Shown here: piece after piece, positions 1 through 8,878 of the stretch
Numbering within the stretch: position 1 is the first letter of the stretch
Layout: each line of letters begins with the position of its first letter
NCBI RefSeq assembly: GCF_014490785.1
Contig: NZ_CP051488.1
Coordinates: 2,790,001 to 2,854,000 of the forward strand
Direction: 5' to 3'
DNA: 64,000 nt
DNA from: Kosakonia sp. SMBL-WEM22
Lineage (GTDB): Bacteria > Pseudomonadota > Gammaproteobacteria > Enterobacterales > Enterobacteriaceae
Made by a program: the position numbers and the translations under genes
The notes under the pieces: generated by a model
The model's database searches: none
Told to the model about the DNA's origin: nothing
What the model saw: only the letters and a program-made list of their open reading frames with translations

Positions 1-522
1 GGGCTGGATATCCACCCCGATAACCCCTTCGAGCAGTTCGTCTACCAACTGAGCGCCGACAAGTGGTGCGTTGGCGCGGCGCTGCGCGATTTACACATGC
101 CGGAAGAGACGCGCATTGCGGCGCTGTTCCGCGATAATAGCTTGCTGCACCCAACCGGCAGTACCCGGTTACGTGAAGGCGACGTGCTGTGCGTCATTGG
201 TCGCGAAAAAGATCTTCCTGCTCTCGGGAAACTCTTTAGCGAGTCGCCGCCGGTGTCACTCGATCAACGCTTCTTTGGCGACTTTATCCTCGAAGCGAAT
301 GCCAAATTTGCCGACATTGCGATGATTTACGGTCTCGATGAGGGGCTTGAACATCGCGATAACCAGCAAACTCTTGGAGAGATTGTCCAGCAGCTACTCG
401 GCGCCGCTCCGGTGGTCGGCGATCAGGTTGAGTTTGCCGGCATGATCTGGACGGTGGCGGAGAAGAGTGAAAACGCGGTATCAAAAGTGGGTGTGAAAGT
501 GGTGGAAAGCGAGGCGGAGTAA
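1..522 (+). CDS. nhaP2: K+/H+ antiporter NhaP2 (CvrA), C-terminal part
   Basis: The reading frame is open from base 1 and ends at 522, so only the last 173 residues are present. They match the cytoplasmic C-terminal part of the inner-membrane potassium/proton antiporter NhaP2 (CvrA), after the transmembrane section. The visible part carries a TrkA-C-like regulatory segment (ending near 'LREGDVLCVIG') followed by the acidic CorC/HlyC-like end. The gene converges on dadX, as in E. coli. The family exports K+ and helps cells survive osmotic upshift or low osmolarity. The 5' part lies outside the window. Confidence 0.93.
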   Translation, partial: GLDIHPDNPFEQFVYQLSADKWCVGAALRDLHMPEETRIAALFRDNSLLHPTGSTRLREGDVLCVIGREKDLPALGKLFSESPPVSLDQRFFGDFILEANAKFADIAMIYGLDEGLEHRDNQQTLGEIVQQLLGAAPVVGDQVEFAGMIWTVAEKSENAVSKVGVKVVESEAE

Positions 523-537
523 GCGCCTCGCCGAAAG

Positions 538-1608
538 TTACATTGTCACAACAGGCACGCGCGGCGCCAGGGCGCACATCAGTTCATACCCAACCGTATT
601 CGCCGCCGCTGCCACATCATCAATCTTGATCTCACTCCCCCACAGTTCGACCGGCGCGCCGATGCTGGCATGCGGGCACGGAGTAAGATCGACCGTTAAC
701 ATATCCATCGAGACTGCGCCAACCACCGTGGTGCGAATGCCATCCACCAGCACCGGCGTGCCAGTGGGTGCCTGGCGCGGGTAACCATCCGCATAACCAC
801 ATGCCACTACGCCGATGCGTTGCTCCGTTTGCGCGCGGTAGCGACATCCGTAGCCAACCGCATCGCCGCTCTTCAGCGTCTGTACGGCAATGATTTCACT
901 ACTGAGTGTCATCACCGGGCGAATGCCGCTGTTTGCCACATCCTGCCATCTGCCTGATGGAGAGGCACCGTAGAGAATAATGCCGGGCCGAACCCAGTCA
1001 AAATGCGCTTCCGGATGCCACAACGTCGCGGCTGAGTTAGCAAGAGATCGCGGTAATGACAGCCCTTCCGCCGCCTGCTCTATGCGTCGCATCGGCTGGG
1101 AAATGCCGTCCGGGCGCTCCGCTTCGGCAAAGTGCGACATTAGCGTGATATTACCGACGCTGGCAAAACTGCTTAGCTGCTGCCAGACGCTGTGTACGCG
1201 CTCCGGCAGAAAACCGAGGCGATTCATACCGCTGTTGATTTTGAGGTAGACGTCAAGCGGTGCCTGGAGCTTCGCATTTTTCAGCAGATTAAGCTGCCAG
1301 TTACTGTGAACTCCGCTGGTAAGCCGATACTGGTCATAAAGCGCCAGCTCCTCTGCGTCGAAAAAACCCTCCAGCATTAAAAGTGGCCCTTTCCAGCCGC
1401 GCTCGCGTAGCAGGATCGCCTCTTCAAGATTGAGCATGGCAAAGCCATCGGTTTTATTGAGCGCTGACCAGATACGCTCCAGACCGTGGCCGTAGGCATT
1501 TGCCTTCACCACCGACCAGACTTTGGCATTGGGTGCCGCGCGACGCACTATTTGCAAGTTATTGGCTAACGCCTGTAAATCAAGGGTTGCAAGAACCGGA
1601 CGTGACAT
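538..1608 (-). CDS. dadX: catabolic alanine racemase
   Basis: This 356-residue protein has the full length of DadX, a PLP enzyme that interconverts L- and D-alanine so that DadA can oxidise the D form. The PLP lysine is K35 in 'VVKANAYGHG', and the second-site tyrosine region 'GYGCRYRAQ' lies near residue 255. It sits 18 bases behind dadA on the same strand, which fits the dadAX operon. The biosynthetic paralogue Alr is very similar, but the neighbour dadA decides for DadX. Confidence 0.96.
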   Translation of the reverse strand: MSRPVLATLDLQALANNLQIVRRAAPNAKVWSVVKANAYGHGLERIWSALNKTDGFAMLNLEEAILLRERGWKGPLLMLEGFFDAEELALYDQYRLTSGVHSNWQLNLLKNAKLQAPLDVYLKINSGMNRLGFLPERVHSVWQQLSSFASVGNITLMSHFAEAERPDGISQPMRRIEQAAEGLSLPRSLANSAATLWHPEAHFDWVRPGIILYGASPSGRWQDVANSGIRPVMTLSSEIIAVQTLKSGDAVGYGCRYRAQTEQRIGVVACGYADGYPRQAPTGTPVLVDGIRTTVVGAVSMDMLTVDLTPCPHASIGAPVELWGSEIKIDDVAAAANTVGYELMCALAPRVPVVTM

Positions 1609-1626
1609 GTCTATTCCTTACGGCTG

Positions 1627-2925
1627 TCAGCTATGTACACCATGGAGATGTTGGGCTCGCGCAGGCGTGAACCCCGGAAGATAACGCGCCACGCTCAGAT
1701 CATCTGCGGCAATCGCAGGTGTGTTGCCGGTCATCAGATCGCTAAGTAGCTGGCCGGAGCCGCAGGCCATTGTCCAGCCTAACGTTCCGTGGCCGGTATT
1801 GAGCCACAGGTTTTTAAACGGCGTGCGGCCAACTACCGGTGTACCATCCGGCGTCATTGGGCGTAAACCGGTCCAGAAGGTCGCCTCTTCAACATGCCCG
1901 CCGCGCGGGAAGAGATCGCGCACCACCATCTCCAGCGTTTCACGTCGCGGTTGTAACAGCTCGGTATTAAACCCGACAATCTCTGCCATGCCGCCGACGC
2001 GAATGCGCTGATCGAAGCGCGTAATGGCGATTTTGTAGGTCTCATCAAGAATGGTTGAAACCGGTGCGCCATCCTCTTGCGCCACCGGAATGGTCAGCGA
2101 GTAGCCCTTAAGCGGGTAAACCGGAATATCGACGATCCCCTTCAGCAGGCCGGTGGACCAGGATCCAAAAGCCATCACGTACGCATCGGCTTTTACCACC
2201 TCTTCGCCGCACTTCACGCCATAGATCTTTTCGCCCTCATACAGCAGGCGATCAACCGGCGTATTGAAGCGGAACACGACTCCGGCCGCTTCGGCCATCT
2301 GCGCCAGCCGCTGCGTAAAGAGCTGGCAATCGCCGGTTTCATCGTTTGGCAGTCGCAGGCCGCCGGTCAGTTTGTGCGCCACTTCGCCCAGTGCCGGTTC
2401 CACCTCGGCCAGACGCGCCGACTCCAGCAGCTGGTAAGGTACGCCAGCTTCCTGTAATACAGCGATATCACGGGTGGCGTTCTCATACTGTTCGGCGGTG
2501 CGGAAGAGTTGCAGCGTCCCGCCCTGCCGCCCTTCATACTGGATGCCGGTGGTTTCACGCAGCAGTTTCAGACAATCGCGGCTATATTCAGCCAGACGCA
2601 CCATGCGCCCTTTGTTTTCCATATAGTGCCGGGTGTCGCAGTTGCGCAGCATTTGCCACATCCATTTCAGCTGCGATGAAGAGCCATCAAGCTTAATGGC
2701 GAGCGGCGCATGGCGCTCAAACATCCATTTGATCGCTTTCAGCGGCACGCCGGGCGCGGCCCACGGTGCGGCATAGCCGGGTGAAATCTGCCCGGCGTTG
2801 GCGGCACTGGTTTCCAGAGCAGGCCCCGGCTGACGATCGATTACGGTGACATCATGTCCGGCCTGGCGTAAATACCAGGCGCTGGTGACGCCGACAACGC
2901 CGCTGCCCAATACAACAACTCGCAT
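1627..2925 (-). CDS. dadA: D-amino acid dehydrogenase, small subunit
   Basis: This FAD enzyme at the membrane oxidises D-alanine and other D-amino acids to keto acids and feeds electrons to the respiratory chain. The N-terminus has the dinucleotide-binding motif 'VVLGSGVVGVTSAW' (G-x-G-x-x-G). Starting at ATG 2925 gives 432 residues, the E. coli length, and this ATG has a GGAGAAGGG ribosome site; an in-frame start 27 bases upstream lacks one. It is the first gene of dadA-dadX. The E. coli operon is induced by alanine through Lrp and by CRP. Confidence 0.96.
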   Translation of the reverse strand: MRVVVLGSGVVGVTSAWYLRQAGHDVTVIDRQPGPALETSAANAGQISPGYAAPWAAPGVPLKAIKWMFERHAPLAIKLDGSSSQLKWMWQMLRNCDTRHYMENKGRMVRLAEYSRDCLKLLRETTGIQYEGRQGGTLQLFRTAEQYENATRDIAVLQEAGVPYQLLESARLAEVEPALGEVAHKLTGGLRLPNDETGDCQLFTQRLAQMAEAAGVVFRFNTPVDRLLYEGEKIYGVKCGEEVVKADAYVMAFGSWSTGLLKGIVDIPVYPLKGYSLTIPVAQEDGAPVSTILDETYKIAITRFDQRIRVGGMAEIVGFNTELLQPRRETLEMVVRDLFPRGGHVEEATFWTGLRPMTPDGTPVVGRTPFKNLWLNTGHGTLGWTMACGSGQLLSDLMTGNTPAIAADDLSVARYLPGFTPARAQHLHGVHS

Positions 2926-3245
2926 ATCCCTTCTCCCGTGAGTAAAGCACAATCATCTGATTACAAATTGATAACTCAGATGAAAATATTATTCAACATA
3001 TGGCTTTTTTATGGTGACACCCCTCACAACATCGCCGTCTGGTAAGGGCTGCGAATATTCAGCATCTCCTGCTGCGCACTCTATCGCCGCAGCACAATAT
3101 TTTGTCACCATGCCCTTTTACGCGGTAAGCGAGCGGGAATATCGTGAAGATTTGGTGAGGACTGGCGTACAGTTTTAAATCAGTGTTCTATGCTTGAAAT
3201 GAGACGCTCCATAGAGAGAGTGTCGAGAACAATGAGGGCGCGCTA
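2926..3245. promoter_or_regulatory. dadA-ycgB divergent intergenic region
   Basis: These 320 bases separate the divergent dadA and ycgB genes and contain no credible reading frame. They must hold both promoters. The half next to dadA is AT-rich (about 2940-3010), as expected where Lrp binds in E. coli, but no exact Lrp or CRP site could be assigned by eye. Confidence 0.45.
3188..3195 (+). promoter_or_regulatory. putative sigma-S type -10 element for ycgB
   Basis: The octamer CTATGCTT resembles the extended sigma-S -10 element CTATACTT and lies about 50 bases upstream of the ycgB start. E. coli ycgB belongs to the RpoS regulon, so this is the likely core promoter. No good -35 is visible, which is common for sigma-S promoters. 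Confidence 0.4.
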
Positions 3246-4778
3246 ATGGCTACGATTGACTCAATGAATAAGGATTCTATTCGTCTGAGCGATGGACCCG
3301 ACTGGACATTCGAACTGCTGGATGATTACCTGGCAGAGATTGACCGGGTGGCGAAACTCTACCGGCTGGATACCTATCCGCATCAAATCGAAGTGATCAC
3401 CTCAGAACAGATGATGGATGCCTACTCAAGCGTCGGCATGCCTATCAATTATCCCCACTGGTCGTTCGGCAAAAAGTTTATTGAAACTGAACGGCTCTAT
3501 AAGCATGGCCAGCAAGGCCTGGCCTACGAAATTGTGATTAACTCCAATCCCTGCATCGCTTATCTGATGGAGGAGAACACCATCACCATGCAAGCGCTGG
3601 TGATGGCGCATGCCTGTTACGGACACAACTCGTTCTTTAAAAATAACTATCTGTTCCGCAGCTGGACCGATGCCAGCTCGATTGTGGATTACCTGATCTT
3701 CGCGCGCAAATACATCACTGATTGCGAAGAGCGCTATGGGGTGGTGGAAGTGGAAAAACTGCTCGACTCCTGCCACGCGCTGATGAATTACGGCGTCGAC
3801 CGCTATAAGCGTCCGCAGAAAATCTCGCTGCAGGAGGAGAAAGCGCGGCAAAAAAGCCGGGAAGAGTATCTACAAAGCCAGGTGAACATGTTGTGGCGCA
3901 CCCTGCCGAAACGCGATGAAGAGGTTGCTGTCGCTCAGGCGCGCCGCTACCCGGCCGAGCCGCAGGAGAACCTGCTCTACTTTATGGAGAAGAATGCGCC
4001 ACTGCTGGAGCCGTGGCAGCGCGAGATCCTGCGCATCGTGCGCAAAGTGAGCCAATATTTTTATCCACAGAAACAGACCCAGGTGATGAACGAGGGGTGG
4101 GCCACGTTCTGGCACTACACCATCCTCAACCACCTGTATGACGAAGGGAAAGTGACCGACCGCTTTATGTTGGAGTTTCTGCACAGCCACACCAATGTGG
4201 TGTTTCAGCCGCCCTACAATAGCCCGTGGTACAGCGGCATTAACCCTTACGCGCTCGGTTTTGCCATGTTCCAGGATATTAAGCGCATCTGCCACTCCCC
4301 GACGGAAGAGGATCGCTACTGGTTCCCGGATATTGCCGGTTCTGACTGGCTGGAAACGCTCCATTTCGCCATGCGTGATTTCAAAGATGAGAGCTTTATC
4401 AGTCAGTTTATGTCGCCGAAGATAATGCGCGATTTCCGCTTCTTTAGCGTGCTGGATGACGATCGCAATAACTACCTGGAGATTGCCGCGATCCATAACG
4501 AAGAGGGCTATCGCGAGATCCGCTCGAAGCTTTCCTCCCAGTACAACTTGAGCAATCTTGAACCGAATATACAGGTCTGGAACGTCGATCTGCGCGGCGA
4601 TCGTTCGCTGACGCTGCGGTATATTCCGCACAATCGCGCCCCGCTCGATAAAGGGCGTCGCGAAGTGCTGAAACATGTACATCGCTTGTGGGGATTTGAT
4701 GTTCTGCTCGAACAGCAAAACGAAGATGGCAGCGTAGAGTTGCTGGAGCGCTGCCCGCCGCGAAGCAACGTGCTGTGA
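3246..4778 (+). CDS. ycgB: SpoVR family protein YcgB
   Basis: This 510-residue protein has the same length as E. coli YcgB. It belongs to the SpoVR family, named after a Bacillus spore-cortex gene. It is soluble, without signal peptide or membrane segments, and has conserved His/Glu-rich stretches ('MAHACYGHNSFFKNN', 'MNEGWATFWHYTILNHLYD') that suggest a metal site. In E. coli it is induced in stationary phase and often occurs with yeaG/yeaH-type stress functions; its biochemical role is not settled. A strong terminator separates it from fadR. Confidence 0.93.
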   Translation: MATIDSMNKDSIRLSDGPDWTFELLDDYLAEIDRVAKLYRLDTYPHQIEVITSEQMMDAYSSVGMPINYPHWSFGKKFIETERLYKHGQQGLAYEIVINSNPCIAYLMEENTITMQALVMAHACYGHNSFFKNNYLFRSWTDASSIVDYLIFARKYITDCEERYGVVEVEKLLDSCHALMNYGVDRYKRPQKISLQEEKARQKSREEYLQSQVNMLWRTLPKRDEEVAVAQARRYPAEPQENLLYFMEKNAPLLEPWQREILRIVRKVSQYFYPQKQTQVMNEGWATFWHYTILNHLYDEGKVTDRFMLEFLHSHTNVVFQPPYNSPWYSGINPYALGFAMFQDIKRICHSPTEEDRYWFPDIAGSDWLETLHFAMRDFKDESFISQFMSPKIMRDFRFFSVLDDDRNNYLEIAAIHNEEGYREIRSKLSSQYNLSNLEPNIQVWNVDLRGDRSLTLRYIPHNRAPLDKGRREVLKHVHRLWGFDVLLEQQNEDGSVELLERCPPRSNVL

Positions 4779-4781
4779 TAT

Positions 4782-4810
4782 AAAAAACCCCTCACGACGA
4801 GGGGTTTTTT
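4782..4810. terminator. bidirectional terminator between ycgB and fadR
   Basis: The stem AACCCCTC / GAGGGGTT has a short CACGACG-type loop, with A-tracts before and T-tracts after, so it can stop transcription from both convergent genes. Confidence 0.85.
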
Positions 4811-4814
4811 ATTA

Positions 4815-5534
4815 CTATCGCCCCTGTAGCGCGAGATCGCCAGGCATCGTTTTCTGCATCTTATGCCAGATCTCCCCGCTGTCATGACCGTAGCGACGAA
4901 CCAGTTCGTACACCTGGTCATGCTGGGCATGTTCGCAGACCTCAGCCAGCCGATGATAGAAACCAAGCGCCAGGCTGCGCGCTTCCGGGCTGGAGAAGTA
5001 GTGGCGACCAATGCGGGTATAGAGTCCCTTCATGCCGTTGAGGATCAAACCATAGATCGGGTTGCCAGAAGCAAACGCCAGCCCGCGAAAAATGTTGTAA
5101 TCCAGCTCAGCAAACGCATCGGCGTGATCCTCTACTTCACGCGCGGTGGCGAGCACCTTTAACGCATCTTCAGGATGCTGGCGAAACGCAGTGCGAATGA
5201 AAATCGTGGAAATGTTGGTACGCACGGACAGTAAATTATCGATCAACTGCGGTACGCTTTCGTGGTCCAGACGTGCCAGCGTTTCCAAAATATTCAGGCC
5301 TGAGGTTTCCCAGAAATTGTTCACTTTTGTCGGTTTGCCATGCTGGATAGTGAGCCAGCCATCCCGGGCAAGTCGCTGCAGAACTTCACGCAGTGTGGTA
5401 CGAGTGACGCCAATCAGTTCAGAGAGCTCGCGTTCAGCAGGAAGAATCGATCCAGGGGGAAAGCGACTGTTCCAGATACTTTCAATAATGTACTCTTCCG
5501 CGAAACCCGCCGGGCTCTGCGCCTTAATGACCAT
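4815..5534 (-). CDS. fadR: fatty acid metabolism regulator FadR
   Basis: FadR is a GntR-family regulator that represses the fad beta-oxidation genes and activates fabA/fabB. Long-chain acyl-CoA releases it from DNA. The start at 5534 gives 239 residues, as in E. coli; upstream in-frame codons would add 32 unconserved residues. The winged helix ('ERELSELIGVTRTTLREVLQRLA') covers about residues 30-60, and the all-helical acyl-CoA-binding domain follows. A probable target is in this window: the operator upstream of fadD at 13007-13023. Confidence 0.97.
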   Translation of the reverse strand: MVIKAQSPAGFAEEYIIESIWNSRFPPGSILPAERELSELIGVTRTTLREVLQRLARDGWLTIQHGKPTKVNNFWETSGLNILETLARLDHESVPQLIDNLLSVRTNISTIFIRTAFRQHPEDALKVLATAREVEDHADAFAELDYNIFRGLAFASGNPIYGLILNGMKGLYTRIGRHYFSSPEARSLALGFYHRLAEVCEHAQHDQVYELVRRYGHDSGEIWHKMQKTMPGDLALQGR

Positions 5535-5840
5535 ATAAGATTTCCATAACACAGCTAAGCAATGAGCACTCATCATACCAAAGCATGCAGTGGGCAGGTA
5601 GCGTAGGGTAGGAAGAAAAAAGGCGATCAACGTATTATTTTGACGAATTTGCTACATGAATATTTCGCGCAAATATGGCTTAAATCCAAATAATTAACCG
5701 AAGATCGGTCAACACGGCGTAGGGGATGTTTCACTTTTCGCTGACTAAACATTCCATTACGCATTATTTTGCCCCCGCTAGTGGCCTTGAGATTGATTTC
5801 GTTTACACTGCGGTCTCTACGCATCTCCAGGGAAATGATT
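5535..5840. other. fadR-dsbB intergenic region; nhaB absent
   Basis: These 306 bases separate the divergent fadR and dsbB genes. In E. coli the Na+/H+ antiporter gene nhaB lies here. No nhaB coding remnant longer than chance could be seen in any frame. The region holds the fadR promoter and whatever promoter now drives dsbB. Confidence 0.7.
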
Positions 5841-6371
5841 ATGTTGCGATATTTAAATAAGTGCTCACACGGGCGCGGCGCCTGGCTGCTGATGGCGTTA
5901 ACTGCCTTTGCGCTTGAGATGACGGCGCTGTGGTTCCAGCATGTCATGCTGTTAAAACCGTGTGTGTTATGCATTTACGAACGCTGCGCACTCTTCGGCG
6001 TAATGGGTGCTGGTATTGTCGGTGCGATTGCGCCAAAAACGCCGCTTCGCTTCGCCGCTCTTGCTATCTGGATCTACAGCGCTATACGCGGCATCCAGCT
6101 GGCGTGGGAACACACGCAGATCCAGCTTCATCCCTCACCTTTTATGACCTGCGATTTTGCCGCACGCTTCCCGAGCTGGCTACCGCTGGATAAGTGGCTG
6201 CCGCAGGTGTTTGTCGCCTCCGGCGACTGTGCGCAACGTCAATGGGAGTTTTTGTCGCTGGAGATGCCGCAGTGGCTGCTGGGCATCTTTGTCGCCTATC
6301 TGGTGGTGGCGCTACTGGTGCTGATTGCACAGTTCTTTAAACCGAAAAAACGCGATCTGTTTGGTCGATAA
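5841..6371 (+). CDS. dsbB: disulfide bond formation protein DsbB
   Basis: This inner-membrane protein reoxidises the periplasmic oxidase DsbA and passes electrons to ubiquinone or menaquinone. ATG 5841 gives 176 residues, as in E. coli. The first redox pair is C41-V-L-C44 in the first periplasmic loop, and the second pair lies in the long loop ('MTCDFAAR' and 'SGDCAQR'). Four transmembrane helices are evident. In E. coli it follows nhaB; here it is the first gene after fadR and must have its own promoter. Confidence 0.97.
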   Translation: MLRYLNKCSHGRGAWLLMALTAFALEMTALWFQHVMLLKPCVLCIYERCALFGVMGAGIVGAIAPKTPLRFAALAIWIYSAIRGIQLAWEHTQIQLHPSPFMTCDFAARFPSWLPLDKWLPQVFVASGDCAQRQWEFLSLEMPQWLLGIFVAYLVVALLVLIAQFFKPKKRDLFGR

Positions 6372-6398
6372 AAAAACGCTCCTTCGGGAGCGTTTTAT
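6372..6398. terminator. terminator after dsbB / ycgN
   Basis: The hairpin ACGCTCC-TTCG-GGAGCGT has A-tract and T-tract flanks and lies between the convergent dsbB and ycgN genes. Confidence 0.85.
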
Positions 6399-6424
6399 TG
6401 TGGATGAAGGGGGAAAACAGAGTC

Positions 6425-6871
6425 TCAATCCGCCCAATCTGGTTTGTTCAAAATATGGGCTTGCCAGTCGCGCACTTCAGACTCTTTCACCGCAATGTGG
6501 CGAACCGAAATACGCTCAGCGTGCATCGCCGCTTTTGACCCGGTACGCAGCGGATGCCAGACCGGCAAATTTTTCCCCTCCGCCAGTAAGCGGTAAGCGC
6601 AGCTTGGCGGCAGCCATTCGAAGGTCGGCAAATTCTCACGGGTCAGCTTAATACAGTCCGGTTCATACTCGAAACGGCGCTCGTAGTTACGGCACTGGCA
6701 GGTTTTGATATTTAACTGGCGGCAGGCGACGTTGGTAAAGTAGATCTCGTCAGTGTCTTCATCCATCAGTTTATGCAGGCAGCACTGACCGCAGCCGTCA
6801 CAGAGCGACTCCCACTCTGCGTCCGTCATTTGGTCGAGAGTTTTGTTTTGCCAGAAAGGGGTGTCGCTCAT
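6425..6871 (-). CDS. ycgN: UPF0260 family protein YcgN
   Basis: This 148-residue cytoplasmic protein is rich in conserved cysteines. The cluster 'CDGCGQCCLHK' near residue 24 and 'CRQLNIKTCQCRNY' near residue 50 mark the CxxxCxxCC zinc/iron-cluster family (UPF0153/UPF0260). The E. coli protein is nearly identical; its reaction is unknown. The gene is on the minus strand, as are ycgM and ycgL, but about 90 bases behind ycgM, so co-transcription is possible. Confidence 0.92.
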   Translation of the reverse strand: MSDTPFWQNKTLDQMTDAEWESLCDGCGQCCLHKLMDEDTDEIYFTNVACRQLNIKTCQCRNYERRFEYEPDCIKLTRENLPTFEWLPPSCAYRLLAEGKNLPVWHPLRTGSKAAMHAERISVRHIAVKESEVRDWQAHILNKPDWAD

Positions 6872-6962
6872 AATAAAATCCGCCGTTGGTAACCAGGGTG
6901 CACCTTATAACCACTCTGGCAGAGGGATGCAAGTTTTGCCGCCCAAATGCGCGGCAAAAGCA

Positions 6963-7622
6963 TTACAGCACGCGGGTCGAAAGGGAAAGACCGTTAAAGC
7001 GTAGCGCGAGCTCATCGCCGCTGCTGAGCGGGCCGACCCCTTCCGGGGTGCCGGTAAGGATCACATCCCCCGCTTTCAGCGTGAAAAATTTGCTCATATA
7101 AGCAATCAGCGGCACGATCTTGTGGATCATATCTGAAGTGCTGCCCTGCTGGCGGATCTCGCCGTTAATTTTCAGTTCCAGCGAGGTATTTTGCGGATCG
7201 CTTTCAAACTCAGCGGCCGGAACAAACCCCGAGATAGGGCAGGCATTATCAAACCCTTTCGCTTTCTCCCACGGCTGTCCCGCTTTCTTAAGTTTGCTCT
7301 GCAGGTCGCGTGCGGTCAGATCCAGCGCCACACCGTACCCCGCTATCGCTTTTTGAACATGCTCTTCGGTGGCATGGCGCAGCGTTGCACCAATTAACAC
7401 CGCCAGTTCAATTTCATGATGCACCGAGCCAAGCTCAGTTGGCAGCACCAGCGGCTGGCGAAGATCGCACAGTGCGGATTCAGGTTTAATAAACAGCACC
7501 GGCTCATCCGGCGTCGCGCTGCCCATCTCCTTTATATGCTTCGCATAGTTACTGCCGACGCACACCACTTTACTCACCGGGTAATCCAGCAGAGCGCCCT
7601 GCCAGTTATGATGTTGATACAT
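6963..7622 (-). CDS. ycgM: fumarylacetoacetate hydrolase family protein YcgM
   Basis: This is a 219-residue member of the FAH family (acylpyruvase/oxaloacetate decarboxylase type). Metal-binding acidic residues lie in 'VHHEIELAVLIG' and 'YGVALDLTARD', and the family signature 'GDVILTGTPEGVGPL' near the C-terminus. The ATG at 7622 was chosen because it has a GGAGAGG ribosome site and gives the E. coli length; the longer frame to 7700 adds 26 unconserved residues. The related human FAHD1 cleaves acylpyruvates and oxaloacetate. The physiological substrate here is inferred, not shown. Confidence 0.92.
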   Translation of the reverse strand: MYQHHNWQGALLDYPVSKVVCVGSNYAKHIKEMGSATPDEPVLFIKPESALCDLRQPLVLPTELGSVHHEIELAVLIGATLRHATEEHVQKAIAGYGVALDLTARDLQSKLKKAGQPWEKAKGFDNACPISGFVPAAEFESDPQNTSLELKINGEIRQQGSTSDMIHKIVPLIAYMSKFFTLKAGDVILTGTPEGVGPLSSGDELALRFNGLSLSTRVL

Positions 7623-7719
7623 GTTTAGCCTCTCCGGTAACACGTTGAACATGAGCGAAAAATGACTATCCGCGCCACCCGGCGGTTTGTCAAATCGCAA
7701 AATGAGAGGGGGTGAGAGA

Positions 7720-7750
7720 ATAAAAAAGAGACGGCGGAATAATCCGCCGC
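7720..7750 (-). terminator. terminator after ycgL
   Basis: On the minus strand the stem GGCGGA-TTAT-TCCGCC lies just after the ycgL stop and is followed by TCTCTTTTTTATT. Confidence 0.7.
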
Positions 7751-7762
7751 CTTTAGAGAGGG

Positions 7763-8038
7763 TTATTGCTTACCGTTTGCCGCGAGATGGGCTTTAAGTA
7801 AATTTTCCGGCGGCGGTGGCATCTGTAAATAATATCCCTGCTCAGCGAGCGCGGTTTTTACTTTTTCTAAATCCGCGCCAGCTAATTTTTTACTGCCATC
7901 AAGGGGTAAAATCATCGCTAACTGCGGTTGGCCAAAACTTTGCATTAATGTTTCCGGTACGCGAGAAAAATCGTCTCTTTTCTCAACATAGAGATAGGTC
8001 TGTTCACGCCTGGCACTTCGATAGATCACACAAAACAT
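7763..8038 (-). CDS. ycgL: YcgL domain protein
   Basis: This small 91-residue protein has the YcgL fold ('MFCVIYRSARREQTYLYVEK' at the N-terminus) and a proline-rich C-terminal segment 'MPPPPENLLKAHL'. It is conserved in gammaproteobacteria beside minC; no function is established. It is divergent from minC. Confidence 0.9.
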   Translation of the reverse strand: MFCVIYRSARREQTYLYVEKRDDFSRVPETLMQSFGQPQLAMILPLDGSKKLAGADLEKVKTALAEQGYYLQMPPPPENLLKAHLAANGKQ

Positions 8039-8160
8039 ACTTTTACTCGGAATTAGGAGGTGGTTACTTGCCTGAATATAACAGGGACTATAACATGCCC
8101 GGTAGTCTTCGGAATATCACCCCGTTTTCGGGTGTTTAGAGCAAAATGAGTAAGGTCAGG

Positions 8161-8856
8161 ATGTCAAACACGCCCATCGAGCTTAAAGGCAGTAGTTTTA
8201 CCTTATCCGTGGTTCATTTGCATGATGCAAAACCCGAGGTTATTCGTCAGGCGTTAGAAGACAAAATCGCTCAGGCTCCTGCTTTTTTGCAGCATGCTCC
8301 CGTGGTGGTGAATGTCTCAGCACTGGAAGGCCCCATTGACTGGCCGCAGCTGCAAAAAAGTATTGCAGCCACAGGCCTGCATGTGGTTGGTATCAGCGGC
8401 TGCAAAGACGCTGAACTTAAAGCGGAAATTGAACGCGCCGGCTTCCCCATTCTGTCGGAAGGCAAAGAGAAAGCGCAGCCGCGTCCGGAGCCCGTTGCTG
8501 AACCGGTATCCGTCGCTACGCCGGCCATTAAAACACGGCTGATTGATACCCCGGTTCGCTCAGGTCAGCGTATTTATGCGCAGAACTGCGATCTGATTGT
8601 TACCAGCCACGTGAGTGCAGGTGCGGAGTTGATTGCCGATGGCAATATCCATGTCTACGGCATGATGCGCGGGCGCGCGCTGGCAGGCGCAAGCGGTGAT
8701 AATGAAGCACAAATATTTTGTACCCACCTGACGCCGGAGCTGGTCTCTATCGCAGGCGAGTACTGGCTGAGCGATCAAATCCCGGCCGAATTTTATGGCA
8801 AAGCGGCGCGTCTGCAGCTCGCAGGTAACGCTTTGACAATTCAACCCTTAGATTAA
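8161..8856 (+). CDS. minC: septum site-determining protein MinC
   Basis: MinC inhibits FtsZ ring assembly near the poles and is recruited to the membrane by MinD. ATG 8161 gives 231 residues as in E. coli and has a GGTCAGG site; an ATG 15 bases upstream is less likely. Residues 1-100 form the FtsZ-antagonising domain. After a proline-rich linker ('RPEPVAEPV'), the C-terminal beta-helix ('GAELIADGNIHVYG..RGRALAGA') binds MinD and the FtsZ tail. It is the first gene of minCDE, 22 bases before minD. Confidence 0.97.
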   Translation: MSNTPIELKGSSFTLSVVHLHDAKPEVIRQALEDKIAQAPAFLQHAPVVVNVSALEGPIDWPQLQKSIAATGLHVVGISGCKDAELKAEIERAGFPILSEGKEKAQPRPEPVAEPVSVATPAIKTRLIDTPVRSGQRIYAQNCDLIVTSHVSAGAELIADGNIHVYGMMRGRALAGASGDNEAQIFCTHLTPELVSIAGEYWLSDQIPAEFYGKAARLQLAGNALTIQPLD

Positions 8857-8878
8857 GCCCTTTTAACAAGGAACTCCT

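Noticed and set aside
3870..4718. A 282-codon minus-strand frame inside ycgB
   Set aside because: It is the shadow of a strongly conserved plus-strand gene with high third-position GC.
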